A DNA stretch of 9,928 bases from Lysobacterales bacterium (GTDB lineage Bacteria; Pseudomonadota; Gammaproteobacteria; Xanthomonadales; SZUA-36): positions 1-9,928 of the forward strand of contig JABSSV010000048.1 in NCBI GenBank assembly GCA_013213875.1, written 5' to 3'. This document shows positions 1 to 5,846 of the stretch, in pieces (the stretch's first letter is position 1; every line of letters begins with the position of its first letter). The notes under the pieces are model-generated. The model was not told the DNA's origin, did no database searches, and worked only from the letters and a program-made list of their open reading frames with translations. The translations under genes and the position numbers were made by a program.

Positions 1-200
1 CGGGTCGCGCGCTCGGCTTCATCACCCACATCGCGAACCTCTTCTTGCAGGTTGCTGATGGTCTCGCGGGACTCCTCTACCAACTCATCGCGCCAGGTAA
101 GCAGCTTATGGCGGAAATATTCCAGCTGTTTGGCTGACATATATTCTTCTTTCTGCGTGGGCTTGTAGCCCTTGGGCAGCTTGACTTGCGTGCTGGACAT
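1..200 (-). CDS. dksA: DksA-type RNA polymerase-binding transcription factor, N-terminal part (runs off the left edge)
   Basis: The first 66 codons of a minus-strand gene are visible, starting at an ATG whose complement is at 198-200; the rest lies outside the window. The protein shows the DksA hallmarks EEYM (residues 18-21), QLEYFR (25-30) and W36R, followed by the first helix of the coiled coil, which inserts into the RNA polymerase secondary channel. DksA works with ppGpp to adjust initiation at rRNA, tRNA and amino-acid promoters. An AGGAG lies 10 nt before the ATG (complement 211-215), and a good sigma70 promoter lies upstream. At the coiled-coil tip the E. coli motif D-P-V-D-R-A reads D60-E-A-E63-R-A65, so the second conserved Asp is Glu. 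The C-terminal zinc finger is not visible, so a DksA-like paralogue (TraR/DksA family) is the main alternative. Confidence 0.85.
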   Translation of the reverse strand, partial: MSSTQVKLPKGYKPTQKEEYMSAKQLEYFRHKLLTWRDELVEESRETISNLQEEVRDVGDEAERAT

Positions 201-206
201 CCGGCA

Positions 207-236
207 TTAACTCCTATAACTTCTCAGGTTTATATT
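207..236 (+). promoter_or_regulatory. Candidate promoter for yidD (weak)
   Basis: TTAACT (207-212) and TATATT (231-236) stand 18 nt apart on the plus strand in the divergent region between dksA and yidD. It would produce a leader of about 130 nt and would overlap the dksA leader in antisense. No better plus-strand candidate is visible between 201 and 373. Confidence 0.28.
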
Positions 237-302
237 ACAAAACCATGATTTCATTGCTTTTTCTTTTGTCCCACGCGCCTGAAGGGGCGGGAAAAGACCG
301 AT

Positions 303-331
303 GTTATAGCTGAAGCGCCAGTCGGGAGCAA
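303..331 (-). promoter_or_regulatory. Sigma70-type promoter for dksA
   Basis: On the minus strand, TTGCTC (326-331) and TATAAC (303-308) are separated by exactly 17 nt, giving a -10 that matches consensus at 5 of 6 positions and a -35 that matches the conserved TTG. Transcription would start near 296 and give a leader of roughly 95 nt before the dksA ATG. Assignment is from motif and spacing only. Confidence 0.6.
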
Positions 332-373
332 GTGTTTTTTGCTCCAGAGCCGAAAAGCGCCTAAGCTGCGCCC

Positions 374-607
374 ATGGAACGTCTGCTGCTGGCCATGATT
401 CGCCTCTATCAACTGACCCTGAGTCCGCTGATTGGTATGCATTGCCGCTTCACACCAAGCTGCTCCCGCTACGCGCAGGAAGCCATTCGCGTCCACGGCC
501 CTGCCCGTGGCAGCTGGCTGAGTATGAAGCGCATTCTGCGCTGCCACCCGTTCTGTGAAGGGGGCATTGATCCCGTGCCCGGTTCCGACAAACAGCCCCC
601 GCCATAA
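374..607 (+). CDS. yidD: Membrane protein insertion efficiency factor YidD
   Basis: This 77-residue protein matches the small YidD/UPF0161 family over its whole length. It has the basic amphipathic N-terminus (IRLYQ, residues 9-13), the core HCRFTPSCSRYA (23-34), the motif KRILRCHPF (52-60) and the closing GGIDPVP (63-69, usually G-G-x-D-P-V-P). Cys24, Cys30 and Cys57 are all in the usual places. YidD lies at the inner face of the cytoplasmic membrane and helps YidC insert proteins. An in-frame stop at 362-364 makes the ATG at 374 the only possible ATG start, yet no good Shine-Dalgarno sequence precedes it. The usual neighbours rnpA and yidC are absent; here it lies between divergent dksA and a dihydroorotase gene that begins 56 nt downstream, so the two may be co-transcribed. 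Confidence 0.93.
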   Translation: MERLLLAMIRLYQLTLSPLIGMHCRFTPSCSRYAQEAIRVHGPARGSWLSMKRILRCHPFCEGGIDPVPGSDKQPPP

Positions 608-663
608 GCTCAAGCACGGTACAATCGTCGGTTCCTCAAATCGGCTGTGCGCGGGGGCCATCC

Positions 664-2001
664 ATGAGCCAAATACTGATCACCAATGCAACCCTGGTTA
701 ACGAAGGGGAAATCTTTAGCGCCGATCTCCTGATCAAAAATGGACGTATCGAGCGCATCAGCGATCAAATCAGCGCGCCTGCAGACGCCCAGGTTGTTGA
801 TGCCAAGGGCTTGCACCTTCTGCCAGGCTTTATTGACGATCAGGTGCACTTCCGGGATCCCGGCGCCCCGCATAAGGGCAGCATCCGCAGTGAATCCCGA
901 GCCGCCGTGGCGGGTGGGGTCACCAGCTTCATGGACATGCCGAATACCAACCCCACCACGACCAACGAGGCGGCGCTGGAGGCGAAGCACGCGGTAGCGC
1001 GGGAACACGCGGCCGCCAATTGGGGGTTTTATCTGGGCGCAAGTAACAACAATATCGAGGACGTACGCGCCGTAAACCCCCACCTGGCCTGCGGCGTGAA
1101 AGTCTTTATGGGGGCCAGCACGGGCAATATGCTGGTGGATGACGAGAAAGTGCTGTCCCTGATCTTTCGCGATTGCCCGCTGGTGATTGCGACGCATTGC
1201 GAATATTCGCCCATGATTGAGGAGAACATCGCCGCCGCTGAGGCCCGCTACGGCCGGGAAATCCCGGTCGAACTGCACCCAAAAATTCGCAGCGCAGAGG
1301 CCTGCTATGCCTCTACCGAGATGGCCACCTCCCTGGCCCGCGAACATGAGGCCCGCCTACACGTGCTGCACCTGACCACAGCGCGCGAACTGGACTTCTT
1401 TGAACCAGGCCCCATGGCCGGCAAAAAAATCACCGCAGAGACCTGCATTCACTTTCTGCACTTCACCGATGCAGATTTCGCTACGCTCGGCAATCGCATC
1501 AAGTGCAATCCGGCCATCAAGACCGCTGCCGACCAGGCCGGCTTGCTGGCCGCGCTGGATGACGGGCGTATCGATATTCTGGCCACAGACCATGCCCCGC
1601 ATACGCTGGAAGAAAAAAGTACGAATGACTACTTCAAAGCCCCGGCTGGCCTGCCACTGGTGCAGGACGTGCTGGTCGGCAGTCTGGATCTGGTAGCGCG
1701 TGGCAAATTATCGCTCACCAACCTGGTCACCAAGGGCATGCACAACCCAGCGGAACGATTCGACGTCAAGGACAGGGGCTATCTTCGCGAAGGCTACTGG
1801 GCCGACCTGGTGCTGGTTGACCTGCAGGGCGAGACCGCCGCGACACAGGAACGTCAGCGCGCGCATATCGGCTGGACGCCCTTTGAGGGCCGTCGTTTCC
1901 AGGGCCGTGTGGTGTCCACCTGGGTAAACGGCGCTCTGGCCTTTGATGGCAGCGAGGTTATCGAGCATGGCGCTGCACAGGCGCTCAGCTACGACCGTTA
2001 A
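664..2001 (+). CDS. pyrC: Dihydroorotase (class I-like, Gln-substituted metal site)
   Basis: The 445-residue amidohydrolase should close carbamoyl-aspartate to dihydroorotate, the third step of pyrimidine synthesis, in the cytosol. After the small N-terminal beta domain comes GFIDDQVHFRDPG (55-67), then MPNT (92-95), GVKVFMGASTGNM (144-156) with Lys146 as likely carboxylated lysine, THCE (177-180), LHLTTARE (235-242) and the catalytic-Asp motif ATDHAPH (307-313, Asp309). His62, His178, His236 and Asp309 are plausible metal or catalytic residues. The first His of the usual D-x-H-x-H is Gln60, a feature I recall from the Bacteroidetes/Xanthomonas-type dihydroorotases, so it appears to be a subfamily trait. 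A run of five G (653-657) serves as a weak ribosome site 6 nt before the ATG. Another cyclic amidohydrolase (dihydropyrimidinase or allantoinase) is less likely. It lies 73 nt before fabI. Confidence 0.88.
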   Translation: MSQILITNATLVNEGEIFSADLLIKNGRIERISDQISAPADAQVVDAKGLHLLPGFIDDQVHFRDPGAPHKGSIRSESRAAVAGGVTSFMDMPNTNPTTTNEAALEAKHAVAREHAAANWGFYLGASNNNIEDVRAVNPHLACGVKVFMGASTGNMLVDDEKVLSLIFRDCPLVIATHCEYSPMIEENIAAAEARYGREIPVELHPKIRSAEACYASTEMATSLAREHEARLHVLHLTTARELDFFEPGPMAGKKITAETCIHFLHFTDADFATLGNRIKCNPAIKTAADQAGLLAALDDGRIDILATDHAPHTLEEKSTNDYFKAPAGLPLVQDVLVGSLDLVARGKLSLTNLVTKGMHNPAERFDVKDRGYLREGYWADLVLVDLQGETAATQERQRAHIGWTPFEGRRFQGRVVSTWVNGALAFDGSEVIEHGAAQALSYDR

Positions 2002-2012
2002 AACCACCATCG

Positions 2013-2040
2013 GCGCCGCCCCCCCTAGCCAGGGCGGTGC
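2013..2040 (+). other. GC-rich stem-loop in the pyrC-fabI gap
   Basis: The nine bases 2013-2021 pair with 2032-2040 (eight Watson-Crick pairs and one G-U) around a 10-nt C-rich loop. No T-run follows, so it is not a standard intrinsic terminator. It ends 22 nt before the fabI ribosome site and could be an mRNA-stability or processing structure. Confidence 0.4.
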
Positions 2041-2074
2041 GGACGCTGAGAAACCAATAAGAAAGGAGAAAACC

Positions 2075-2860
2075 ATGGGATTTCTTGCCGGCAAGCGCGC
2101 CCTGATCGTGGGCGTGGCGAGTAACCGTTCCATCGCCTGGGGTATCGCAGAAGCCATGCATCGTCAGGGGGCCGAACTGGCTTTTACCTACCAGACGGAA
2201 AAACTGAAATCACGGGTCGACCGCATCGCCGAGCAGACCGGCTCACAGATCGTTCTGCCTCTGGATGTCGCGCACGATGAACAGATTGATCAGGTCTACC
2301 GGGACCTGGCCAAACACTGGGACGGCTATGACATTCTGGTGCACGCCGTTGGCTTCGCGCCCCGAGAGCAAATCCAGGGCGACTACATGGACGCGGTGAC
2401 GCGCGAAGGCTTCAAGATTGCGCATGATATTTCTTCCTACAGCTTCGCCGCGCTGGCCAAAGCCGGTCGCAGCATGATGCAGGGCCGTCAGGCAGCCTGC
2501 TTGACGCTGAGCTATCTGGGCGCCCTGCGCGCCCTGCCCGGCTATAACGTCATGGGCCTGGCCAAGGCCTCGCTGGAGGCGAATGTGCGCTATATGGCCA
2601 ACAGCCTCGGCCCTGAGGGCATTCGCGTCAATGGTATCTCAGCCGGACCCATTAAGACCCTGGCGGCGGCCGGTATCGGCAACTTCCGCAAGATTCTCGA
2701 ACACATCACCCACAGCGCGCCGCTGCGGCGGACAATTACCGCTGAAGAAGTGGGTAATGTGGCTGCCTTTCTGTGCTCAGACCTCGCCTCCGGCGTCACC
2801 GGCGAGATCACCTATGTGGACTCCGGCTACAACATTCTGGGCATCCCCGACCTGTCCTAG
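2075..2860 (+). CDS. fabI: Enoyl-[acyl-carrier-protein] reductase (NADH), FabI
   Basis: FabI reduces the trans-2-enoyl-ACP in the last step of each fatty acid elongation round, using NADH. The 261-residue length is within one residue of E. coli FabI. Visible signatures are the nucleotide-binding GVASNRSIAWG (13-23), HAVGFAP (90-96), REGFKIAHDISSYSF (110-124), catalytic Tyr147 and Tyr157 with Lys164 (Y-x6-K), and the substrate-loop sequence SAGPIKTLAA. Gly93 and Met160, positions linked to triclosan binding in E. coli, are the sensitive-type residues. The ATG at 2075 is chosen because AAAGGAG (2062-2068) precedes it by 6 nt and the protein then aligns with the family; a longer reading from 1943 overlaps the dihydroorotase gene and adds 44 unrelated residues. 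It probably ends the yidD-pyrC-fabI series and faces ppiD across a shared terminator. Confidence 0.96.
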   Translation: MGFLAGKRALIVGVASNRSIAWGIAEAMHRQGAELAFTYQTEKLKSRVDRIAEQTGSQIVLPLDVAHDEQIDQVYRDLAKHWDGYDILVHAVGFAPREQIQGDYMDAVTREGFKIAHDISSYSFAALAKAGRSMMQGRQAACLTLSYLGALRALPGYNVMGLAKASLEANVRYMANSLGPEGIRVNGISAGPIKTLAAAGIGNFRKILEHITHSAPLRRTITAEEVGNVAAFLCSDLASGVTGEITYVDSGYNILGIPDLS

Positions 2861-2880
2861 ATCCAGGGCGCCAACGGCGC

Positions 2881-2911
2881 AAAAAAAAAGCGGCCCGGAG
2901 GCCGCTTTTTT
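2881..2911. terminator. Bidirectional intrinsic terminator between fabI and ppiD
   Basis: A GCGGCC (2890-2895) pairs with GGCCGC (2900-2905) around a CGGA tetraloop. It is flanked by nine A (2881-2889) and six T (2906-2911), which also extend the stem. The T-run serves fabI on the plus strand and the complemented A-run serves ppiD on the minus strand, as expected for convergent genes. Confidence 0.93.
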
Positions 2912-2928
2912 CTATGGAATACTTGGAC

Positions 2929-4854
2929 CTAACGCGAGACGCCGAGCCGATCCTCAAAAATACTCACCGAGGCGGCTTCGCGGAGCTGTTGGATCAACGC
3001 GTTGCTCTCGACGCTGCCGACCACCGTACCCATCATCTGACCGGCCTGCGCGCTGCCAAAGCCACTCGCCTCGTCTACCTCACCATCGGTAACGGAACGA
3101 AGAATGATCAAGGCGGAACCGTTGGCCGCGTCAACCACATGGTAGCCCGGGCTATCTTCAGCGGGACGCGGCAACTTGAAAACGTTCTGCACGGCCACAG
3201 GATCCGGGCTCATGGTCTGACGACGCGCGGCCGCCACGTTCACCACAATGAGGCCAGCCTCTTCCGCCACCGCAGCCAGTTCCTCGCCTGCTGCCACACG
3301 GGCCAGCATGCTGTCAGCCTGTGCTCGGGCCAGCGCTTCTGCCCGCTCCTGCCGAAGCAAGGCCAGCACCTGATCACGCACCTCGTCCAGGGTCTGTGCC
3401 CGCACTGGCTCATGCTCCAGTACGCGCAGCACCACGGCGCGGGTCGGGCTCAACTCAATCAGATCCGAGGCGGAACCCTGCTCCAGCACCAGATCAGAAA
3501 ACGCCGCGGACAGTACCGCTGGTTCTGCACTCACACCAAAACCGCCCGCACGGGTGAAGGGGCCTTCCGTCTGGATATCCAGTTCCAGATCCAGCGACGC
3601 TGCCTCCAGCGTGGTGGGATCCTCATAGACGATATCGACCAGACGGTCTGCAAACTCCAGGAACTGACGCTCAGCCTGCTCCTGCTGCGCCTCTTCCAAT
3701 AAGACCTCTCGTGCCGCTTCAAAGTCCATGCCGCTAGCAGGCTCGATACCGGTCAGCAAAATCACGTGCCAGCCAAAGCCGGTTTGAATCGGTTCGGAAA
3801 TGGGGTCCGCCAGAGTCAGGTCGTAAACAGCCGCTTCAAAGGCTTCCGGCATGATGCCCTGTTCCAGCAAGCCAAGACTACCGCCGGCACTGGCGGAGCC
3901 GATGTCCTCGGAATTGTCCATGGCCAGCGTGGCAAAATCCTCGCCCGCCTTCGCGCGCTGACTCAGCACCTCTGCTTCAAGCCGGCCCTGCTCAAGCTCC
4001 GTGCTGGACGCCGTCGCCGGCACCTCAATCAGGATATGTGAGACCTCACGCTGCTCCGGTACCAGAAAGCGACCTTTCTGAGCCTCGTAGCTGGCCTGAA
4101 GCACCGCTTCATCAGGCGCTTCGGCCGGGGGAAAACGATCGGCGTTCAGCTCGAGGTACTCAATGGTAAGTTGTTCCTCGGTCATAAAGCGCTGCTGGTT
4201 ATCTGCAAACCAGCCCGCTATCTCGTCGTCAGAAAACTCCGTGTCGATGCTGGCCGGGTCAGCGGGCACGGTCACCGCATCGAAGCCACGTTGCTGCTGC
4301 AACAGGCCGATCAAGCGCTCAGCCTCCAGCGGCGTGGCGAAACTGGACTCCAAGATACCGCGCGGCAGCGTTTCCATAATGGCGGCCTGGCGTAACTGCT
4401 GTTCGAACTGCGAAATGGTCAAACCCTCCGCCAGCAGCCGCGCCTGATACACATCCGAATTAAAGACGCCGTCCACCTGAAAAGCCGGAATGGTGCGAAT
4501 CTGCTCTGCGAGCAGCGTGTTGTCTACATCGTAGCCGAGCGCCACCGCAGCCTGGCGCAAGAGTTCCTCATCAATCATCCGGTCCAGGTGCTCAAGGCGA
4601 GCGATCAGGCCATCAAAGGCCTCCGGATCAAATGCCGCGCCCAGCTGCTGCTGGCGCTGACGACGATAGTTCAAAAAGCTCTGGTTGAACTGATCAAAGG
4701 TGATCTCTTCGTCGTTCACCAGCGCAACCTGATTAAGACTACCGCTGGAAAAATACTCATTGACGCCGACAAAGGCGAAAGGGATTACGAGCAAGCCCAG
4801 AATCACAAAGGCCAGAACGCCCGTCAGGCGATCACGAATTGACTGCAGAACCAT
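2929..4854 (-). CDS. ppiD: Inner-membrane-anchored periplasmic folding factor, PpiD/SurA type (parvulin domain)
   Basis: The 641-residue protein starts with a short positive cytoplasmic tail (R7, R9), one membrane segment (about residues 12-31) and a large periplasmic part, as in PpiD. After the segment comes a SurA-like N-terminal chaperone region (VNDEEITFDQF, 46-56, to about 185). A single parvulin domain spans about 267-370: VSHILIEV (271-278), GGSLGLLEQGIMPEAFE (324-340), QTGFGWHVI (357-365). A helical C-terminal chaperone region follows, rich in Ala, Glu and Gln. PpiD is thought to assist proteins leaving the SecYEG translocon; its own isomerase activity is weak or absent in E. coli. 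I chose the ATG with complement at 4852-4854 over a TTG three codons earlier because E. coli PpiD also begins just before the membrane helix. The position after hupB is the conserved one. Confidence 0.92.
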   Translation of the reverse strand: MVLQSIRDRLTGVLAFVILGLLVIPFAFVGVNEYFSSGSLNQVALVNDEEITFDQFNQSFLNYRRQRQQQLGAAFDPEAFDGLIARLEHLDRMIDEELLRQAAVALGYDVDNTLLAEQIRTIPAFQVDGVFNSDVYQARLLAEGLTISQFEQQLRQAAIMETLPRGILESSFATPLEAERLIGLLQQQRGFDAVTVPADPASIDTEFSDDEIAGWFADNQQRFMTEEQLTIEYLELNADRFPPAEAPDEAVLQASYEAQKGRFLVPEQREVSHILIEVPATASSTELEQGRLEAEVLSQRAKAGEDFATLAMDNSEDIGSASAGGSLGLLEQGIMPEAFEAAVYDLTLADPISEPIQTGFGWHVILLTGIEPASGMDFEAAREVLLEEAQQEQAERQFLEFADRLVDIVYEDPTTLEAASLDLELDIQTEGPFTRAGGFGVSAEPAVLSAAFSDLVLEQGSASDLIELSPTRAVVLRVLEHEPVRAQTLDEVRDQVLALLRQERAEALARAQADSMLARVAAGEELAAVAEEAGLIVVNVAAARRQTMSPDPVAVQNVFKLPRPAEDSPGYHVVDAANGSALIILRSVTDGEVDEASGFGSAQAGQMMGTVVGSVESNALIQQLREAASVSIFEDRLGVSR

Positions 4855-4945
4855 GGTTGGCAATATCCGTTTTTAGTGCCCGCTAGCGCATGACCATGAA
4901 CGGGCGTTGGGGCGCGGCAGCCGGCATACGCTCGGTGACTGCCGG

Positions 4946-4973
4946 GCCACAAGAACGCAGGTGTTCTTGTGGC
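4946..4973. repeat. Perfect 11-bp inverted repeat upstream of ppiD
   Basis: GCCACAAGAAC (4946-4956) is followed by a 6-nt loop and its exact reverse complement (4963-4973). Three more pairs are possible outside after a 2-nt bulge (4941-4943 with 4974-4976). There is no adjacent T-run on either strand. It lies between the tRNA terminator and ppiD, about 90 nt before the ppiD ATG, so it may be a leader structure or an operator-like palindrome. Confidence 0.75.
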
Positions 4974-4980
4974 GGCGCCG

Positions 4981-5010
4981 ATTAAAGAAAAGGGCGCCAT
5001 GGGCGCCCTT
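4981..5010 (-). terminator. Intrinsic terminator after tRNA-Asp
   Basis: On the minus strand a nine-base-pair stem AAGGGCGCC/GGCGCCCTT (4990-5010) with a 3-nt loop is followed by TTCTTT. It begins 9 nt after the CCA end of tRNA-Asp, and should end the hupB-tRNA transcript. Confidence 0.88.
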
Positions 5011-5019
5011 CTCGATCAG

Positions 5020-5096
5020 TGGCGGAGTGGACGGGACTCGAACCCGCGACCCCCGGCGTGACAGGCCGGTATTCTAACCAACTGAACTACCACTCC
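5020..5096 (-). tRNA. tRNA-Asp (anticodon GTC)
   Basis: This 77-nt gene folds into a full cloverleaf. The acceptor stem GGAGTGG pairs with CCACTCC, the anticodon stem is CCGGC/GCCGG around loop CTGTCAC (anticodon complement at 5060-5062), and the T arm contains GGTTCGAGTCC. The CCA end is encoded. It differs from E. coli tRNA-Asp by only a few stem changes. It follows tRNA-Val by 15 nt on the same strand. Confidence 0.97.
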
Positions 5097-5111
5097 TAGA
5101 CTGTTTACAAC

Positions 5112-5187
5112 TGGTGGGTGCTGACGGGCTCGAACCGCCGACCCTCGCCTTGTAAGGGCGATGCTCTCCCAACTGAGCTAAGCACCC
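5112..5187 (-). tRNA. tRNA-Val (anticodon TAC)
   Basis: This 76-nt gene has acceptor stem GGGTGCT paired with AGCACCC, D arm AGCTCAGTTGGGAGAGC, anticodon loop CTTACAA (anticodon complement at 5152-5154), T arm with GGTTCGAGCC and an encoded CCA. Its 5' end is only 13 nt from the hupB stop codon, too close for a separate promoter, so it is most likely cut from a hupB transcript. Confidence 0.97.
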
Positions 5188-5200
5188 TGCGAAAGGCGCG

Positions 5201-5473
5201 CTAGTTTACGGCATCCTTAAGCGCTTTGCCAGCCTTAAATGCTGGGTTATTTGACGCTTTGATTTCGATCGTTTCCCCGGTGCGCGGGTTACGGCCCGTG
5301 CGCGCTGCGCGATGACGCACAGTGAAGGTACCAAAGCCGACCAGAGAGACCTGGTTGCCCTGCTGGAGAGCGGAAGCGATGGCGTCGGTGGTGGCGTCCA
5401 GAGCACGACCGGCATCGGCCTTGGTCAGGCCAGTTGCCGCGGCAACGGCATCGATCAGTTCAGATTTGTTCAT
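5201..5473 (-). CDS. hupB: DNA-binding protein HU-beta
   Basis: This 90-residue protein has the full length and sequence of a HU subunit: N-terminal dimerisation helices from MNKSELIDAVA, the signature GFGTFTVRHRAARTGRNPRTG (46-66, with Pro63 of the DNA-intercalating arm), and the C-terminal IKASNNPAFKAGKALKDAVN. HU binds and bends DNA without strict sequence preference and compacts the nucleoid. Its place directly downstream of lon identifies it as the HupB (beta) copy rather than HupA. GGAG lies 7 nt before the ATG. The gene is preceded by a long, structured leader and followed immediately by two tRNA genes. In E. coli HU-beta is degraded by Lon, which makes the neighbourhood meaningful. 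Confidence 0.96.
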   Translation of the reverse strand: MNKSELIDAVAAATGLTKADAGRALDATTDAIASALQQGNQVSLVGFGTFTVRHRAARTGRNPRTGETIEIKASNNPAFKAGKALKDAVN

Positions 5474-5552
5474 TCTTGCACTCCAAGTATGTCAAGTAGC
5501 TGTAGAAAAATGCGTAGGGCTAATACGGGGTTTTTTGATCACGGCCAGAAAC

Positions 5553-5591
5553 AAAAAAAGCTGCCCGGTACCGGGCTCCCTTTAGGCCCGG
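5553..5591 (-). terminator. Terminator-like hairpin with overlapping alternative stem in the hupB leader
   Basis: On the minus strand the 14-nt palindrome at 5563-5576 (GCCCGG-TA-CCGGGC) forms a hairpin, and after AGC seven T follow (complement of A 5553-5559). Upstream, CCGGGC (complement of 5586-5591) can pair with the same GCCCGG arm (5571-5576), which would break the terminator hairpin. It lies 80 nt before the hupB ATG. It may be a backup terminator for lon, the end of a small RNA, or an attenuator for hupB. Confidence 0.65.
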
Positions 5592-5630
5592 AGACCGCTA
5601 CAGACCTCAGCCGGTGGCGGTGTGCGCACG

Positions 5631-5660
5631 ATACTAATACACCCACAAGAGGCGTTGCAA
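5631..5660 (-). promoter_or_regulatory. Candidate sigma70 promoter upstream of the hupB leader
   Basis: On the minus strand TTGCAA (5655-5660) and TAGTAT (5631-5636) are separated by 18 nt. Each box matches consensus at 4 of 6 positions. Start of transcription would be near 5624, about 150 nt before hupB and upstream of the terminator-like hairpin. Confidence 0.4.
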
Positions 5661-5807
5661 CGACTTTTCAGCGCCTTTGTGAATGTCGTTTGTGAGCTAG
5701 CCAAGCCAAGCGTCTAATTTGGTTGGAAACGAGCAATATTAGCCACAGATAGCGGACGCAAAATAAGCGATGAACGGACCTTTTTTACCTGGCCCCGATT
5801 CTTTAAA

Positions 5808-5834
5808 CGTCCGACAGACAATGTCTGCCGGACG
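5808..5834 (-). terminator. Hairpin after lon (weak terminator)
   Basis: Bases 5808-5819 pair with 5823-5834 through eleven pairs and one A-C mismatch. It starts 12 nt after the lon stop codon. The following minus-strand sequence is TTTAAAG, a poor U-tract, so termination may be partial or the hairpin may mainly protect the lon mRNA 3' end. Confidence 0.55.
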
Positions 5835-5846
5835 CCAGCTGATCCG

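Larger units (their letters stand above)
5474..5846 (-). other. lon-hupB intergenic region (373 nt, no gene)
   Basis: No convincing ORF lies here. In transcription order on the minus strand it holds a hairpin just after lon (5808-5834), an A/T-rich stretch around 5735-5770, a candidate promoter (5631-5660), a GC-rich palindrome followed by U7 (5553-5576), and the hupB ribosome site. The 70-75 nt between the candidate promoter and the terminator could also be a small RNA. Confidence 0.6.

Noticed and set aside
620..625. TACAAT as a -10 box for the dihydroorotase gene
   Set aside because: No acceptable -35 sequence lies 16-18 nt upstream (it is C-rich), so it is not listed as a promoter.
610..1347. 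A 245-codon minus-strand open frame opposite the dihydroorotase gene
   Set aside because: It is a mirror of a high-GC coding sequence with no ribosome site or known motif.
1943..2074. An N-terminal extension of FabI by 44 residues
   Set aside because: The extension overlaps the dihydroorotase gene and lacks FabI similarity, and the strong AAAGGAG site supports the start at 2075.
2773..3702. A 309-codon plus-strand open frame opposite ppiD
   Set aside because: It is antisense to a clear PpiD coding sequence, starts inside fabI in another frame, crosses the bidirectional terminator and shows no recognisable domain.
4855..4863. A TTG start for PpiD three codons upstream
   Set aside because: The ATG at complement 4852-4854 is the better codon and gives the usual short tail before the membrane helix.
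5020..5187. tRNA genes as an integration site for a mobile element
   Set aside because: Both tRNAs are intact and are followed directly by a terminator and core gene ppiD; no integrase or duplicated tRNA 3' end is visible.
5312..5695. A 127-codon plus-strand frame across hupB and its leader
   Set aside because: It is antisense to hupB and to the hairpins; no start signal or family resemblance.
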